This document shows, in pieces, positions 14,554-23,593 of a stretch of DNA of 64,000 nt (its first letter is position 1; every line of letters begins with the position of its first letter). The position numbers and the translations under genes were made by a program. The notes beneath the pieces are model-generated. The model made no database searches. It was not told where the DNA came from and worked only from the letters and a program-made list of their open reading frames with translations. The stretch comes from Aldehydirespirator sp965200005. Lineage in GTDB: Bacteria > Actinomycetota > Acidimicrobiia > Acidimicrobiales > Aldehydirespiratoraceae. The DNA is taken from positions 1,922,001 to 1,986,000 of the forward strand of contig OZ241331.1 of the NCBI GenBank assembly GCA_965200005.1, given 5' to 3'.

Positions 14554-14596
14554 GTGCGTCAGCCTGGCGTCTGTGAGGCCAAGGGTGGATCTGTGC

Positions 14597-14722
14597 CTAG
14601 GTGCCGAGAGCCGTGATGGGTGCGACCTGGACGCCGTCCTTGCGGCGGTAGGCGCTGCCGGTGGAGGTGATGACCAGCAGCGCGGTCAAGTCGGCGGCGC
14701 GGCGTGGGGCCAACTTGTCTTG
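14597..14722 (-). pseudogene. Remnant of a DUF4143-type ATPase, C-terminal end only
   Basis: On the minus strand about 41 codons stay open to a TAG at 14597-14599. They read as a tail with LVITSTG, AYRRKDGVQV and APITALG. This resembles the C-terminus of the actinobacterial AAA-type ATPases with a DUF4143 domain, which end in a similar TSTGxAYRRxDGVxVxPI segment (recalled family pattern, not searched). A TGA lies just upstream in frame and no start or ATPase motifs are present, so only a tail survives. The rest of 14514-15002 holds two terminator hairpins and nothing else I can support. Confidence 0.5.
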
Positions 14723-14896
14723 TAATCACCGGTCCCATCGCCGGTGCGGTCACTGCCTGCTCCGGTGCCGCGCGATGCAATTTGGAGACGATCTATAGTG
14801 CAGATCGAAAGTTTTCGCGGCGCGTTACTCGCTGGTTCATGTCGCCAACGGGAACCCGCTCTTCCGCCGCCGGGGCGAGCCACGCCCTACCCGGAC

Positions 14897-14928
14897 GGGG
14901 CCCATGCTGGGCGAGCAGGGCCCCTTTT
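14897..14928 (+). terminator. Intrinsic terminator with T-tract
   Basis: GGGGCCC (14897-14903) pairs with GGGCCCC (14918-14924), with an inner TGCT/AGCA extension and a 5-base loop, followed by TTTT. A strong plus-strand terminator with no recognisable gene in front of it. It shares the GGGCCCC core with the rRNA terminator at 14527, so it may be a second stop for rRNA read-through. Confidence 0.7.
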
Positions 14929-15002
14929 GCGTTATTGGGTGGCCTTGGTCAGCAGCGGGTCACGACATAACATGCATTAGAGGAGAGGTGAAGGGGGTCC
15001 GC

Positions 15003-16004
15003 GTGATTCCGATTGCCATAGTCGGATCCGGGGGCGTAGCCCGTCACATCACTCGGCTGTTGTTGAACCATCGCCATGACTACGAACTTGTAGGGGTATG
15101 CACGGCCGACCCCAATGCGATCGGCAAAGACATGGCCGAGCTAGCGGGTGCGATGTCGGACACGCCTGTCCCCGTGTTCGGCGAGTTGTCTGAGTTGCTT
15201 GCTTTGGGCCCGGCAGTTGTGATGGACGCCTCTCGCTCGTTCCTTCGCCAGGTTGTCAACGATGTAGTTGCTTGTGTCGACGCGGGGGTCAACTTTGTGT
15301 CGGCGTGCGAAGAACTCGCCTATCGCGAAATGGGCCGAGAAGCCGACTGGGATCGCATAGACGAGGCCGCCAAGCGAGGCGGAGCCTCCGTGATAGGCAC
15401 AGGCGTAAACCCGGGTTTTATCTTCGACTTCCTGATCCTGGCCGCGAGTGGCCTTTGCTGGGACATCGCTCGCATCAGTGGACGCAGGGTTGTCGACGTA
15501 TCCGGGTTTGGACATGACATTCACCGACGCCTTGGAATCGGTTTTACCTTGGAGGAATTCAATGAAGGTCATGCCAGGGGATCGATAGCCGGCCATGTCG
15601 GCTTCCCCGAGTCCATCCGAATGGTGGTGGAGGGTTTAGGGTTGAAACTCGATAGTCCAGTGACTCAAGAGTTCGCCCCTTTTGTTGCCGAGGATCCTGC
15701 GCCGACGCTTTATGGTGCCGTGCCATCCGGTTCAACTGAGGGTTTCCTGCACACCGCAAAGGGCCGAGTGAACAAAGAGGTGTTCATTAGATTGGACCTG
15801 CTGCTCCACCTTCGGCCTGAAGAAGCTGGACACGAAGTCGGCGACTCCATATATCCACGGCCGGGTTTCGAGACACGCTCGAAATCATGCGCATCAACCG
15901 TGAGCGTCATTACGACCTGCAGTGGGCTAGTCCGGTTCCGCTGGTGCCTCGAAGTTTGCGCTTTGAAGCAATCGAACGAGTGGACTATCGGGGCCGCGTG
16001 GTAA
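15003..16004 (+). pseudogene. DapB-like 2,4-diaminopentanoate dehydrogenase-type enzyme, 3' end lost
   Basis: NAD(P)-dependent amino-acid dehydrogenase of the dihydrodipicolinate-reductase-like type. Seen: Rossmann start IPIAIVGSGGVARH, then ACEELAYRE, GTGVNPGF..D and RRVVDVSGFG, all typical of the 2,4-diaminopentanoate dehydrogenase group. Start: GTG at 15003, 5 bases after GAAGGGGG; an earlier GTG at 14988 is possible. Family similarity stops near 15853 (GHEVGDSIY); from there the same DNA, in another frame, encodes HyuA. The last roughly 80 residues (the conserved GD.ATAA..N..P region) are missing and about 50 unrelated out-of-frame residues follow. Probably inactive if the join is real. 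Confidence 0.8.
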
Positions 16005-17641
16005 CGCCACTCGACACCGAGGCCCTCGCTGCGACTGTCTCAGAGATGAGAGCGGCCGAGGTGGAGTCGATAGCCGTGTGCTTCCTGTTCTCCTTCATGA
16101 ACCCGGACCACGAGCAGCAGGCTTGCAAGGTCATCCGGGAGGCATGGCCCGAGATCCCGGTGTCCATTTCAAGCGAGATCCTCCCCGAGATCAGAGAGTA
16201 CGAGCGTTCCAGCACCGTCGTGATCGATGCTTATGTCAAGCCGGTCATGGGTGCCTATTTCGAGAACCTCGAACGACGCCTGGCCTCTGGCGGTATGGAA
16301 TGTGGTGTCAGCGTGATCAGTTCTGGCGGCGGGATCGTGCCGGTTGCCGAAGCCAAGGCGACCCCGGTGCGCACCCTGCAGTCCGGTCCGGCGGGAGGTG
16401 TGATCGGGGCCGCACACCTAGGGCGGCAGGGCGGCTATGCGAATCTGCTTGCCATAGACGTGGGCGGCACGAGCTTCGAGGTGAGCCTGATCGAAGGAGG
16501 AGTCCCGTCGCGCACCACGGAAGGGTTTATCGAATGGGGCATTCCGTTCAAGATTCCGCTGATTGATGTCAAGTCAATCGGTGCCGGCGGCGGAAGCATC
16601 GCTCGAGTGGATCCTGGCGGGCTCATTCAAGTGGGCCCAGACTCGGCCGGTTCGGAGCCAGGCCCGGTCTGCTACAGCAAGGGTGGAACGCTACCCACGC
16701 TGACTGACGCTTACGTGACGATCGGCGTCATCGATCCTGCCTACTTTCTTGGCGGCCGCGTCCGCCTTGATGCGCGGGCCGCCCAAGCAGCGATCAAGAG
16801 ACAGATCGCCGATCCTCTCGACATGACTGTGTCGGAGGCCGCCCTCGGAATCGTTCGCGTAGCTGAGGCATCCATGGTCGGAGCTATGCGGGTTGTGTCC
16901 ACTCAACGTGGGTACGACCCGCGCGATTACTCAATGATCGCCTACGGTGGCGCCGGCCCGGCTGCAGCAGTCGAGTTGGCTCGTGAACTCGGAGTGCATA
17001 CAGTGTTGGTGCCGCGGTTCCCGGGTGCCTTCTGCGCTTTCGGCGGATTGTGCGCCGACATCCGCTTCGACTTCGTCCGCAGCTACCTGCGTCGCATGGA
17101 AGAACTCGACTTAATAGCGTTGACCTCACTGTCCGAGGAACTGGTCGGCGAGGGCGAAGCGGCAATGAACCGCATAGGTGTGATCTCGACGCCCATCATG
17201 CAGTTCACTGCAGATGTCCGCTACCACGGCCAGAACTTCGAGGTGAACGTGTCGTTTCCGCCGGGACCCGTCACCTCCGAGACAATCACGCGAGTCATCG
17301 ACAACTTTCATATCGAGCACCTTCGATTGTTCGGTCACCACAAAGAGGACGAGGCGTTGGAGTTCGTCAGCCTGCGCCTCGCAGTGATCGCAAGTACGCC
17401 GAAGCCGGAATTCAAGCCTCCCTCACCCAAGGTCTGGCCTGAGCCGAAAGGTCGCCGGTCCCTGTTCTCGTCTTCGGGCCAGAGAGTCGAGGCCCCTGTC
17501 TTTAGCAGGAGCGCCCTGCCAATCGGTTGGTCCCAGCCTGGTGTACTGATCATCGAGGAACCCGATTCAACCGTCGTCGTACGCGGTGTGAACGACCACA
17601 CCATTATTGATGACCTCGGCAATATCGTGATCAGCTATTGA
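15854..17641 (+). pseudogene. hyuA: N-methylhydantoinase/5-oxoprolinase A subunit (HyuA), N-terminus lost
   Basis: ATP-dependent lactam/hydantoin hydrolase A subunit of the ASKHA fold. The HyuA frame begins inside the family segment TAGFRDTLEI at 15857; the first roughly 85-100 residues, including the GxDxGGTFTD phosphate-binding motif, are absent. The rest is well conserved: LPEIREYERSSTVVIDAY, SSGGG, AIDVGGTSFEVSL, IGAGGGSIARVDPGG, YGGAGPAAA. The first usable start is ATG 15887. At the 3' end a 31-bp tandem duplication (17605-17666) shifts the frame so that the protein stops after NIVISY instead of running to the TGA at 17682. With the ATP site gone, it should not work as built. Directly followed by hyuB. 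Confidence 0.88.
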
Positions 17642-17666
17642 TGACCTCGGCAATATCGTGATCAGC
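17605..17666 (+). repeat. 31-bp perfect tandem duplication at the hyuA 3' end
   Basis: Two adjacent identical copies (17605-17635 and 17636-17666) beginning TATTGATGACCTCGGC. Because 31 is not a multiple of 3, the first copy introduces a premature TGA at 17639-17641. Removing one copy restores a C-terminus NIVISVAEGE ending at 17684 and overlapping the hyuB start. Confidence 0.97.
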
Positions 17667-17680
17667 GTGGCCGAGGGCGA

Positions 17681-19468
17681 GTGACCATGATCGACCAGGT
17701 CACCCTCCAGGTCGTTCGCGAAGGGCTGGTGGCTTTGTGTCGCAGTATGGGCTACGCGCTCTCACGAACTGCTTATTCCCCGATCTTCAGTGAGGGATTC
17801 GACTTCTCGTGTGCGCTGTTCGACGGGACTGGCGAGATGGTGGCCCAGGCAGAGTTCAACCCTGTTCACCTCGGGTCGATGCCATACACCGTGGAGTGGA
17901 CCGTCAAGGAGATTGGTCTAGACAACCTTGATCAGGGTGACGTGATTTTGCATAATGACCCTTTCCGTGGCGGTACTCACCTGACCGATTTCACGATGAT
18001 GGCACCCGTCTTCTACGAGGGGAGGTTGGTGGCGATACCAGCGGTTCGCGGCCATCAGATCGATGTCGGCGGTTCCGCACCCGGCGGCTTTCCGGGCGAT
18101 GCCACCGAGATCTTTCAGGAGGGCCTCATCGTGCCCCCGGTGAAGGTCTACCGCAGAGGCGTAGCTGTGAACGACGTCTGGAATCTGATTCTCGCCAATA
18201 TTCGGGTTCCGAAGATCGTCCATGGAGACTTCCGGGCTATGTTCGGCTCACTCAAGGTGGCTGAACGCCGGGTAACGGAGTACTGCAAGAAGTACGGGCC
18301 AGACACATTCGTCGAAGCTACCGAAGAGATCAAGAACTACAGCGAGCGCCGCATGCGAGCCATGATCTCCGCGCTGCCCGACGGTACTTTCGAGGCCGCC
18401 GACATGCTCGACGATGCCGGCACCACGCTCGACCCCGTCAGGGTGAGGTGCCGTGTCACGATCGACGGCGACACCATCACCGCAGACTTCACCGGTTCCG
18501 ACCCGCAAGTGCAGGGGCCCATCAACGCCACCTATGGCGTAACGGCCTCGCAGGTGTACACGGTGCTGTTCCAAGTCTCCGATCCCGACATGCCGTCGAA
18601 CCACGGCGCGTTCCGACCGATCACGATCGTGGCTCCAGCGGGCAGCGTGGTGAACGCCGAGTCTCCTGCGGCAGTATTCGGAGGCAACGTGGAGACGTCC
18701 TCGCGGATCATGGACGTTCTGCTGGCCTGCTTCGCGCAGGCTGTGCCCGATCGAGTGATGGGCGCCTGCTTCGGCACTTGCCAGAACTTCACCGCTGGCA
18801 GCCAGCATCCCGAACTCGACGAGTATTCGATCATCTACGTATATCACGAGGGCGGCTGGGGCGGCAGAGCCACCGGCGATGGCCTGACGGCTCAGATCAA
18901 CCCGGTAGGCAACGATATGAACCAGCCAGTTGAGATCTTCGAGAGCCGCTTCCCTTGGCGCTATGAGGAATACTGCATCAACGAGAACAGCGGCGGGCCG
19001 GGCTACAACCGAGGAGGGCTCGGGATCCGGCAGCGTCTCAGAGCACTCTCGGCTTCCAGCTCGCTGAACCTAATCGCCGATCGGTTCCGGCACCCGCCGC
19101 CGGGCACCAACGGAGGCAAGCCACCGCTGCCTTCTATCGGCGGCCACTACAACGACTTTCGGGTCAAGCTCCCCGAATCGGCGGGATTCGTGCATACCAC
19201 GGAGGCCTTCGGAACTGTCTCGCCGTCCAAATTCGCCGGGCAGGTCGTGCCCAGAGGCACGGTCGTCGAGAACACGACGACCGGTGGCGGGGGCTACGGC
19301 AATCCGCTCGCTCGCGAGCCCGAGCGGGTGTCGACCGATGTCGCTGAGGGCTACGTCAAGGCTTCGGCCGCCGAGTCCCAGTACGGCGTAATCCTGCGAC
19401 AGGACGGAAGCGTTGACGAGGCAGCAACGCTGGCGACCCGGCGCAAACTCGCACAGAATGCGGAATGA
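17681..19468 (+). CDS. hyuB: N-methylhydantoinase B / acetone-carboxylase-alpha-like subunit
   Basis: Partner of HyuA in ATP-dependent opening of cyclic amides (hydantoins, 5-oxoproline and similar lactams). 595 residues, full length. Family segments: RSMGYALSRTAYSPIFSEG, FDFSCALFDGTGEMVAQAE, HNDPFRGGTHLTDFTM, GGSAPGG and, near the C-terminus, NENSGGPGYNRGGLGIRQR. Starts at GTG 17681 or ATG 17687; the ancestral hyuA stop overlaps this point. The stop overlaps the next gene (E1 alpha) by 4 bases, so hyuA-hyuB-E1 alpha form one operon. Intact, but its HyuA is truncated. Confidence 0.93.
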   Translation: MTMIDQVTLQVVREGLVALCRSMGYALSRTAYSPIFSEGFDFSCALFDGTGEMVAQAEFNPVHLGSMPYTVEWTVKEIGLDNLDQGDVILHNDPFRGGTHLTDFTMMAPVFYEGRLVAIPAVRGHQIDVGGSAPGGFPGDATEIFQEGLIVPPVKVYRRGVAVNDVWNLILANIRVPKIVHGDFRAMFGSLKVAERRVTEYCKKYGPDTFVEATEEIKNYSERRMRAMISALPDGTFEAADMLDDAGTTLDPVRVRCRVTIDGDTITADFTGSDPQVQGPINATYGVTASQVYTVLFQVSDPDMPSNHGAFRPITIVAPAGSVVNAESPAAVFGGNVETSSRIMDVLLACFAQAVPDRVMGACFGTCQNFTAGSQHPELDEYSIIYVYHEGGWGGRATGDGLTAQINPVGNDMNQPVEIFESRFPWRYEEYCINENSGGPGYNRGGLGIRQRLRALSASSSLNLIADRFRHPPPGTNGGKPPLPSIGGHYNDFRVKLPESAGFVHTTEAFGTVSPSKFAGQVVPRGTVVENTTTGGGGYGNPLAREPERVSTDVAEGYVKASAAESQYGVILRQDGSVDEAATLATRRKLAQNAE

Positions 19469-20481
19469 ACGCCTCTGAAGAAACTTCGGGACCCAACACT
19501 CGCCCGGAGGCTCTGGACCTTTACGAGACCATGCTGCGCATTCGCGAACTCGAGACGCGCATCGAGTCGCTGCACTACAGCGGGAGGATGCACGGCTCGT
19601 TCCACTCATCAATGGGGCAGGAGGCAGCTGCGGCCGGGGTCATCGGCTGCCTCCGACCAACGGATCCAGTTACGTCCACACACCGTGGCCACGGTCACGC
19701 GATCGCCAAGGGGATGAGCCCGAGGACCATTGTTGCGGAGCTATTGGGCCTCCAGCAGGGATCCTCGACCGGCAAGGGCGGTTCGATGCACCTGCATGAC
19801 ATCGCCTGCGGTTTCCTGGGAGAGAATGCCATTGTTGCCGGAGGTGTTCCCTGGGCCGCGGGAGCCGCCTGGGCATCCAAGCGGCTGGGGAGGGATCTCG
19901 TAGCAGTCAGCTTTGTAGGTGACGGCGGCGCCACCCAAGGGGTGTTCGCAGAGACTCTGCGGATGGCGAGAACATGGGGAACACCGCTGCTAGTGGCCTG
20001 CGAGAACAACCATCTGGCCCACTCGATGCCTGTAGAACGAACCTTTGGCCAACCGGGCTCGATCGCGGCCTGGGCGGCTGGGTTCGGAGTAACGGCTGAG
20101 TCTGTTGCCGAGGACGACGTGTTTGCGGTGAATCGGGTCGCTGAGGCCATGATCAATGAGGTGCGCTCCACGGGCAGAGCCGCGTTCATTGAGATCGAGG
20201 TGTGGAGAGTGCGGGCCCATAGCCTCAACGATCCCGACTACCGGTACCTGCCGAAGGACTTGGGCAAGTCACACCTGCAAAACCACGATCCCATCGTCAA
20301 GGCCGAACGGAGCCTTGGACTCTCAGAGGCGGAGATCGTGGCAATGCGCCATCGGTTCTCTCGAGAGATTCAGGACGCCATCGACAGCGCCACGAAGGGA
20401 CATGGCGCTCCCGACCGGCTCGCGATGACTGGCGTCTATTCCCCAGAGTTCGAGCAGGAGGGCCAGATCCGTGGCTGGTGA
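19465..20481 (+). CDS. TPP-dependent 2-oxoacid/acetoin dehydrogenase E1, alpha subunit
   Basis: Thiamine-diphosphate enzyme of the pyruvate/acetoin/branched-chain dehydrogenase type, which decarboxylates a 2-oxo acid or diketone and hands the acyl unit to an E2. 338 residues, normal length. Seen: HRGHGHAIAKG, GKGGSMHL, the TPP motif beginning FVGDGGATQGVF and ending CENN about 28 residues later, and the conserved HSLNDP..YR loop. It overlaps hyuB by 4 bases. The expected beta subunit starts at 20471 in an overlapping frame but is cut after about a dozen codons, so the complex as encoded here lacks its partner. Confidence 0.93.
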   Translation: MNASEETSGPNTRPEALDLYETMLRIRELETRIESLHYSGRMHGSFHSSMGQEAAAAGVIGCLRPTDPVTSTHRGHGHAIAKGMSPRTIVAELLGLQQGSSTGKGGSMHLHDIACGFLGENAIVAGGVPWAAGAAWASKRLGRDLVAVSFVGDGGATQGVFAETLRMARTWGTPLLVACENNHLAHSMPVERTFGQPGSIAAWAAGFGVTAESVAEDDVFAVNRVAEAMINEVRSTGRAAFIEIEVWRVRAHSLNDPDYRYLPKDLGKSHLQNHDPIVKAERSLGLSEAEIVAMRHRFSREIQDAIDSATKGHGAPDRLAMTGVYSPEFEQEGQIRGW

Positions 20482-20510
20482 ACTCAAGTACGCCGAAGCG
20501 ATCCGCAAGG
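20471..20510 (+). pseudogene. First codons of the E1 beta subunit gene
   Basis: GTG at 20471 overlaps the stop of the alpha subunit gene (20479-20481), the usual alpha/beta coupling. It encodes AGELKYAEAIRKVI, the typical N-terminus of an E1 beta subunit (YAEAIR). After about residue 14 the frame runs without a stop into the fibronectin-III gene. The rest of the beta subunit is not found in the window. Confidence 0.65.
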
Positions 20511-22175
20511 TCATTAGCCCGTTTGATGGTGGTGGCTCGCTGCGGGGCGGAGGCCATTATGGGTACGCCGAGATCGAAGATCTTGAAAATGGAGAGCGCT
20601 ACGCGTTCCGGGTGCGTCACGTAGAACTCGCTGGAGCGGAGCGCACGGGCGAGTGGTCAGACATCACCGAGTTCGTCGTTGGGGACGACTCGGCTGCGCC
20701 TGAAGCCGTCCGTGAGCTGGCAGCTTCGGCGGGCGACGGCGAGATTGCGGTGAGTTGGTTGACGCCTACCTATGAGGGCAGCGGCCCGGTGACTGAGTAT
20801 GACGTGGAGCACACCGCTGGCGGTGATGAGACCACGACGACGACCGTCACCGTGGCTAGTACCGAGGCGACGCTCACCAGTCTTGACAACGGCACGCAGT
20901 ACGCGGTGCGGGTGAGGGCTCGCAACGCGTTAGGCGACGGTGTGTGGTCAGACTCCGTTGAGGCAACCCCGGAGGGCGATCCGCAGCAGGTTGACCCGGT
21001 TGACCTAGAGGGCCTTGAGGCTGTGTCGACAGCAGGTGTCGCGGGTGCGATCTCGGTGAGTTGGACAGCTGCGGAAGGAGCCGCTTCGCATCAGATCTCG
21101 TGGCATCAGGGTGGTTTGCCTAGTGATGGGAGCTACGAGTCTGGCCCAACTGCGACTGATAGCGAGAGCGGACACTCTCTGACGGGTCTGGCTCAAGGCG
21201 AGACCTACGCTGTGAAGGTTGAGGCTCTGGATGCCGAGGGCGGCGTCGTGGCAGTTGGCGAGACCACGGGCGTGACTCTGGTTACGGGTGATGCCTCCGG
21301 AGACGAGATACACGAACAGTTAATCGCTGGTGAATGGTCTGACGGCGAGCAGTTCGCACTTCAGTTACGCGTCTATCACGGCAAGCCGTCGTATCGGCCC
21401 GACACAATTGAGAAGGGCCCTGATGGAACGATTGCGATCGAGTCATGGGGCAGCAACCCTCGCACCGCTACGTTCTCACGGCCTGGATTTGGCGAAATCA
21501 CCCTCACGTGGAGCGTAAGTGGCAGTGATGAGTCGTGGCGCTGAGTGGCGATCGCTTATCTCCTCCAGCAGATGAAGACGAGAGTCCTCCGCCGGATGAT
21601 CCCCCTCCGGGCGATCTGGAGAATCTGCAGGCCACGCCTTCGTCTAATACCTCCGGCGATTTGAGTGTCACCTGGACGGCTCACAGCGATGCAGCATCGC
21701 ATCAGATCAGCTGGGATAAGGGGGCATCTCCACCAACCGATGGGTATGACCACGGCCCGGTGAGCACCGACTCAAGCAGTTCCCACACAATCAACGCCAG
21801 CGATCTGAGTGGCGGTCAGCCGTATCAGATTCTGGTGGAGGCTGTTGATGCTGACGGCAACGTGGTGGCTAGCGCCACGACATCGGCGACGCCGCTCATT
21901 GTTGAAGACGCTACTGGGACCAGTGGTGCGGTTCTGAGCGGCAAGTTCCCTGATGGTGAAGCGTTCAGTTTCACAGTGCGTATCTATGCGGGTCTTCCCT
22001 CATATGTCCCACAAGACACGATCAAGCCATCAGATGCCACACTGACAGTCGATCCGTGGACCATCAACCCACGTCAGGCAACGTTCTCGCGCCCGGTTTC
22101 GCAGACATCACCGTCAACTGGCAAGTGTCAAACGGTCAACTCACCTGGACTCTAAGCGGCCCCTGCCTCCCCTAG
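20506..22175 (+). pseudogene. Fibronectin type III secreted-protein gene, copy 1 (5' truncated, frameshifted)
   Basis: Related over its whole length to the 3' 1.7 kb of the copy at 26651-29868 (GGHYGY, WSDITEFVVG, YDVEHTAGGDETTTTT, RVRARNALGDGVWS, SHQISW, KPSYRPDTIE, NPRTATFSRPGFG). Contains two FN3 domains, then two tandem versions of a roughly 190-residue module ending TWSLSG/TWTLSG-like. It has no start or signal peptide of its own; it is joined to the E1 beta start at an 8-base GCGATCCG shared with copy 2. Two single-base losses by comparison with copy 2: near 21535 (TGGCGCTG against TGGACGCTG) and near 22095 (CCGGTT for expected CCGGGTT). Corrected reading ends at TAG 22173-22175. Function unknown; surface protein by family. 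Confidence 0.85.
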
Positions 22176-22243
22176 CCCAACTGGTACGAAGTCGCCAAAC
22201 CTTCTGCGGGTATTATCGCTACGGTCATGTTGCTTTAACGTGA

Positions 22244-22299
22244 GCGACGACCGCGCCAGAACTCGGGACTGCGAAGCAGTCCCGAGGGCGCGGAGTCGC
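22244..22299 (+). terminator. Large, nearly perfect hairpin after FN3 copy 1
   Basis: Innermost stem CTCGGGACTGC / GCAGTCCCGAG (11 bp, 3-base GAA loop, 22262-22286), extended outward by CCGCGCC / GGCGCGG and GCGAC / GTCGC with small bulges. It lies between the FN3 gene and the RelA/SpoT-domain gene. Probably a transcription stop; without a T-tract, another role (cruciform, small RNA) is possible. Confidence 0.6.
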
Positions 22300-22378
22300 C
22301 AGCATGATGCTCAACACAGCTTCTGACTTTCTCTACAAAGCTGATGGAGATTCATCAATTCTGATATAGATTCTCCAG

Positions 22379-23065
22379 GTGCCGAGTTCAGCGAAACCGC
22401 TCAGCAACAGCCAAGTGAATAAGGTCGGTCGAGTGTTGCGGAAGTTCTACGCTCGGACCGATGCTCTGCCGGGTTTTGAGCCTCCGAATGTGGAGTCTGC
22501 ACTGAGTGTCTTGCGCTCCTATCGGATTGTCCACAGCGGGCCACTCATAAGCGCAAGGATGGGTCTGCGATCCTGCATCCAGACCGAGAGAGTCACACTT
22601 GTGGAACTCTCTCAGCGTCTCAAGCGAACGGCGACCATTATTGACAAGCTTCAACGTCAACCCACCATGGCGCTCTCAAGAATGCATGACATCGCAGGTT
22701 GCCGTGCTGTGCTTCTGACTCAGGCGGATGTGGAACGCGTGCGAACTCGATTCATGAACAACAGCACGAAACGCAGCAGCAGATCGCAATCACCGTTTCA
22801 GGACCGACTCTACGACTATGTTGCCCGCCCACGAGACACGGGTTACCGGGCTGTTCACATACACACTTTCTACGGAGGTCGCCGTGTTGAGGTTCAGTTG
22901 CGCACGGTACGGCAACATGCTTGGGCTATGTGGGTTGAGAGCCTCTCGACTGACTTTGGTGTCGACTTCAAGAGTGGGAAGGGTGAAGCCGATTGGCTGC
23001 AAATGTGTCGGGAGTACGCCGATGCGTTGGCCCAGGAAGACATCGCAGTTCACGAGTCTTCTTGA
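22379..23065 (+). CDS. RelA/SpoT-domain (alarmone or pyrophosphokinase-type) protein
   Basis: 228 residues carrying only the synthetase-type RelA/SpoT domain. Visible: the basic helix QRLKRTATIIDKL, MHDIAGCRAV (Asp 104, metal ligand position), the G-loop-like DTGYRAVH (about 153-160), and VEVQLRTVRQHAWA with Glu 171. No HD hydrolase, TGS or ACT domains. Proteins like this are small alarmone synthetases or toxic versions (toxSAS, CapRel-type) that pyrophosphorylate nucleotides or tRNA; which one cannot be told from sequence alone. Starts at GTG 22379; no strong ribosome site. The neighbours (small acidic protein, ImmA/IrrE, Fic) make a toxin or defence role more likely than housekeeping. Inference. 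Confidence 0.82.
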   Translation: MPSSAKPLSNSQVNKVGRVLRKFYARTDALPGFEPPNVESALSVLRSYRIVHSGPLISARMGLRSCIQTERVTLVELSQRLKRTATIIDKLQRQPTMALSRMHDIAGCRAVLLTQADVERVRTRFMNNSTKRSSRSQSPFQDRLYDYVARPRDTGYRAVHIHTFYGGRRVEVQLRTVRQHAWAMWVESLSTDFGVDFKSGKGEADWLQMCREYADALAQEDIAVHESS

Positions 23066-23152
23066 CTAGCTGCTCATGCTTGGTGACTTTGTGCGTGTAC
23101 GATGCCGCCATTCAACCGGACTGACGCCGAGACGAAGTGAGGTGAGACGGGA

Positions 23153-23467
23153 ATGACCGAGGACACCACAACCTACTTCCTCATAGCCTTTGACAATCGC
23201 GAACATCGGCAAGTCTCACAAGAGAGGTTCAAGGATTCCGACGAGGCTGTGCATGCATATGATGCGAAGGAGGACTTGTATCGATCTCAGCCCCACATTG
23301 AAGTTGTGCTCCTCGGTGCGGATTCTGAGCGGGCTATTCGTGTTACCCACTCCCGATACTTTGGTGCCGGCTACGACGAGATCGCGATGAACCCGCCCGA
23401 AGCGTTCTCTCAGGACGTGATGGACTCCATCCTGGCACCCTTCAAACATCTCCTCGCTCCGAACTAG
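23153..23467 (+). CDS. Small acidic protein of unknown function beside the RelA/SpoT gene
   Basis: 104 residues, acidic, no signal peptide or membrane helix; family not recognised. Good ribosome site (GAGGTGAGACGGGA) before ATG 23153. It sits 87 bases after the RelA/SpoT-domain gene on the same strand, the position where an antitoxin would be found in a toxSAS pair. That is suggested by placement and size only. Confidence 0.6.
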   Translation: MTEDTTTYFLIAFDNREHRQVSQERFKDSDEAVHAYDAKEDLYRSQPHIEVVLLGADSERAIRVTHSRYFGAGYDEIAMNPPEAFSQDVMDSILAPFKHLLAPN

Positions 23468-23593
23468 CGAACATCGCTTCCGTGCGGTTCGCGACATCGC
23501 GGAGTTGCAACTAATGGTCACGCTCAATCACGGCCTTACTTAGCTGGGCGAGGCCTAAACGATTGAGGTTGATGAATCGGGCAGACTAATTGG

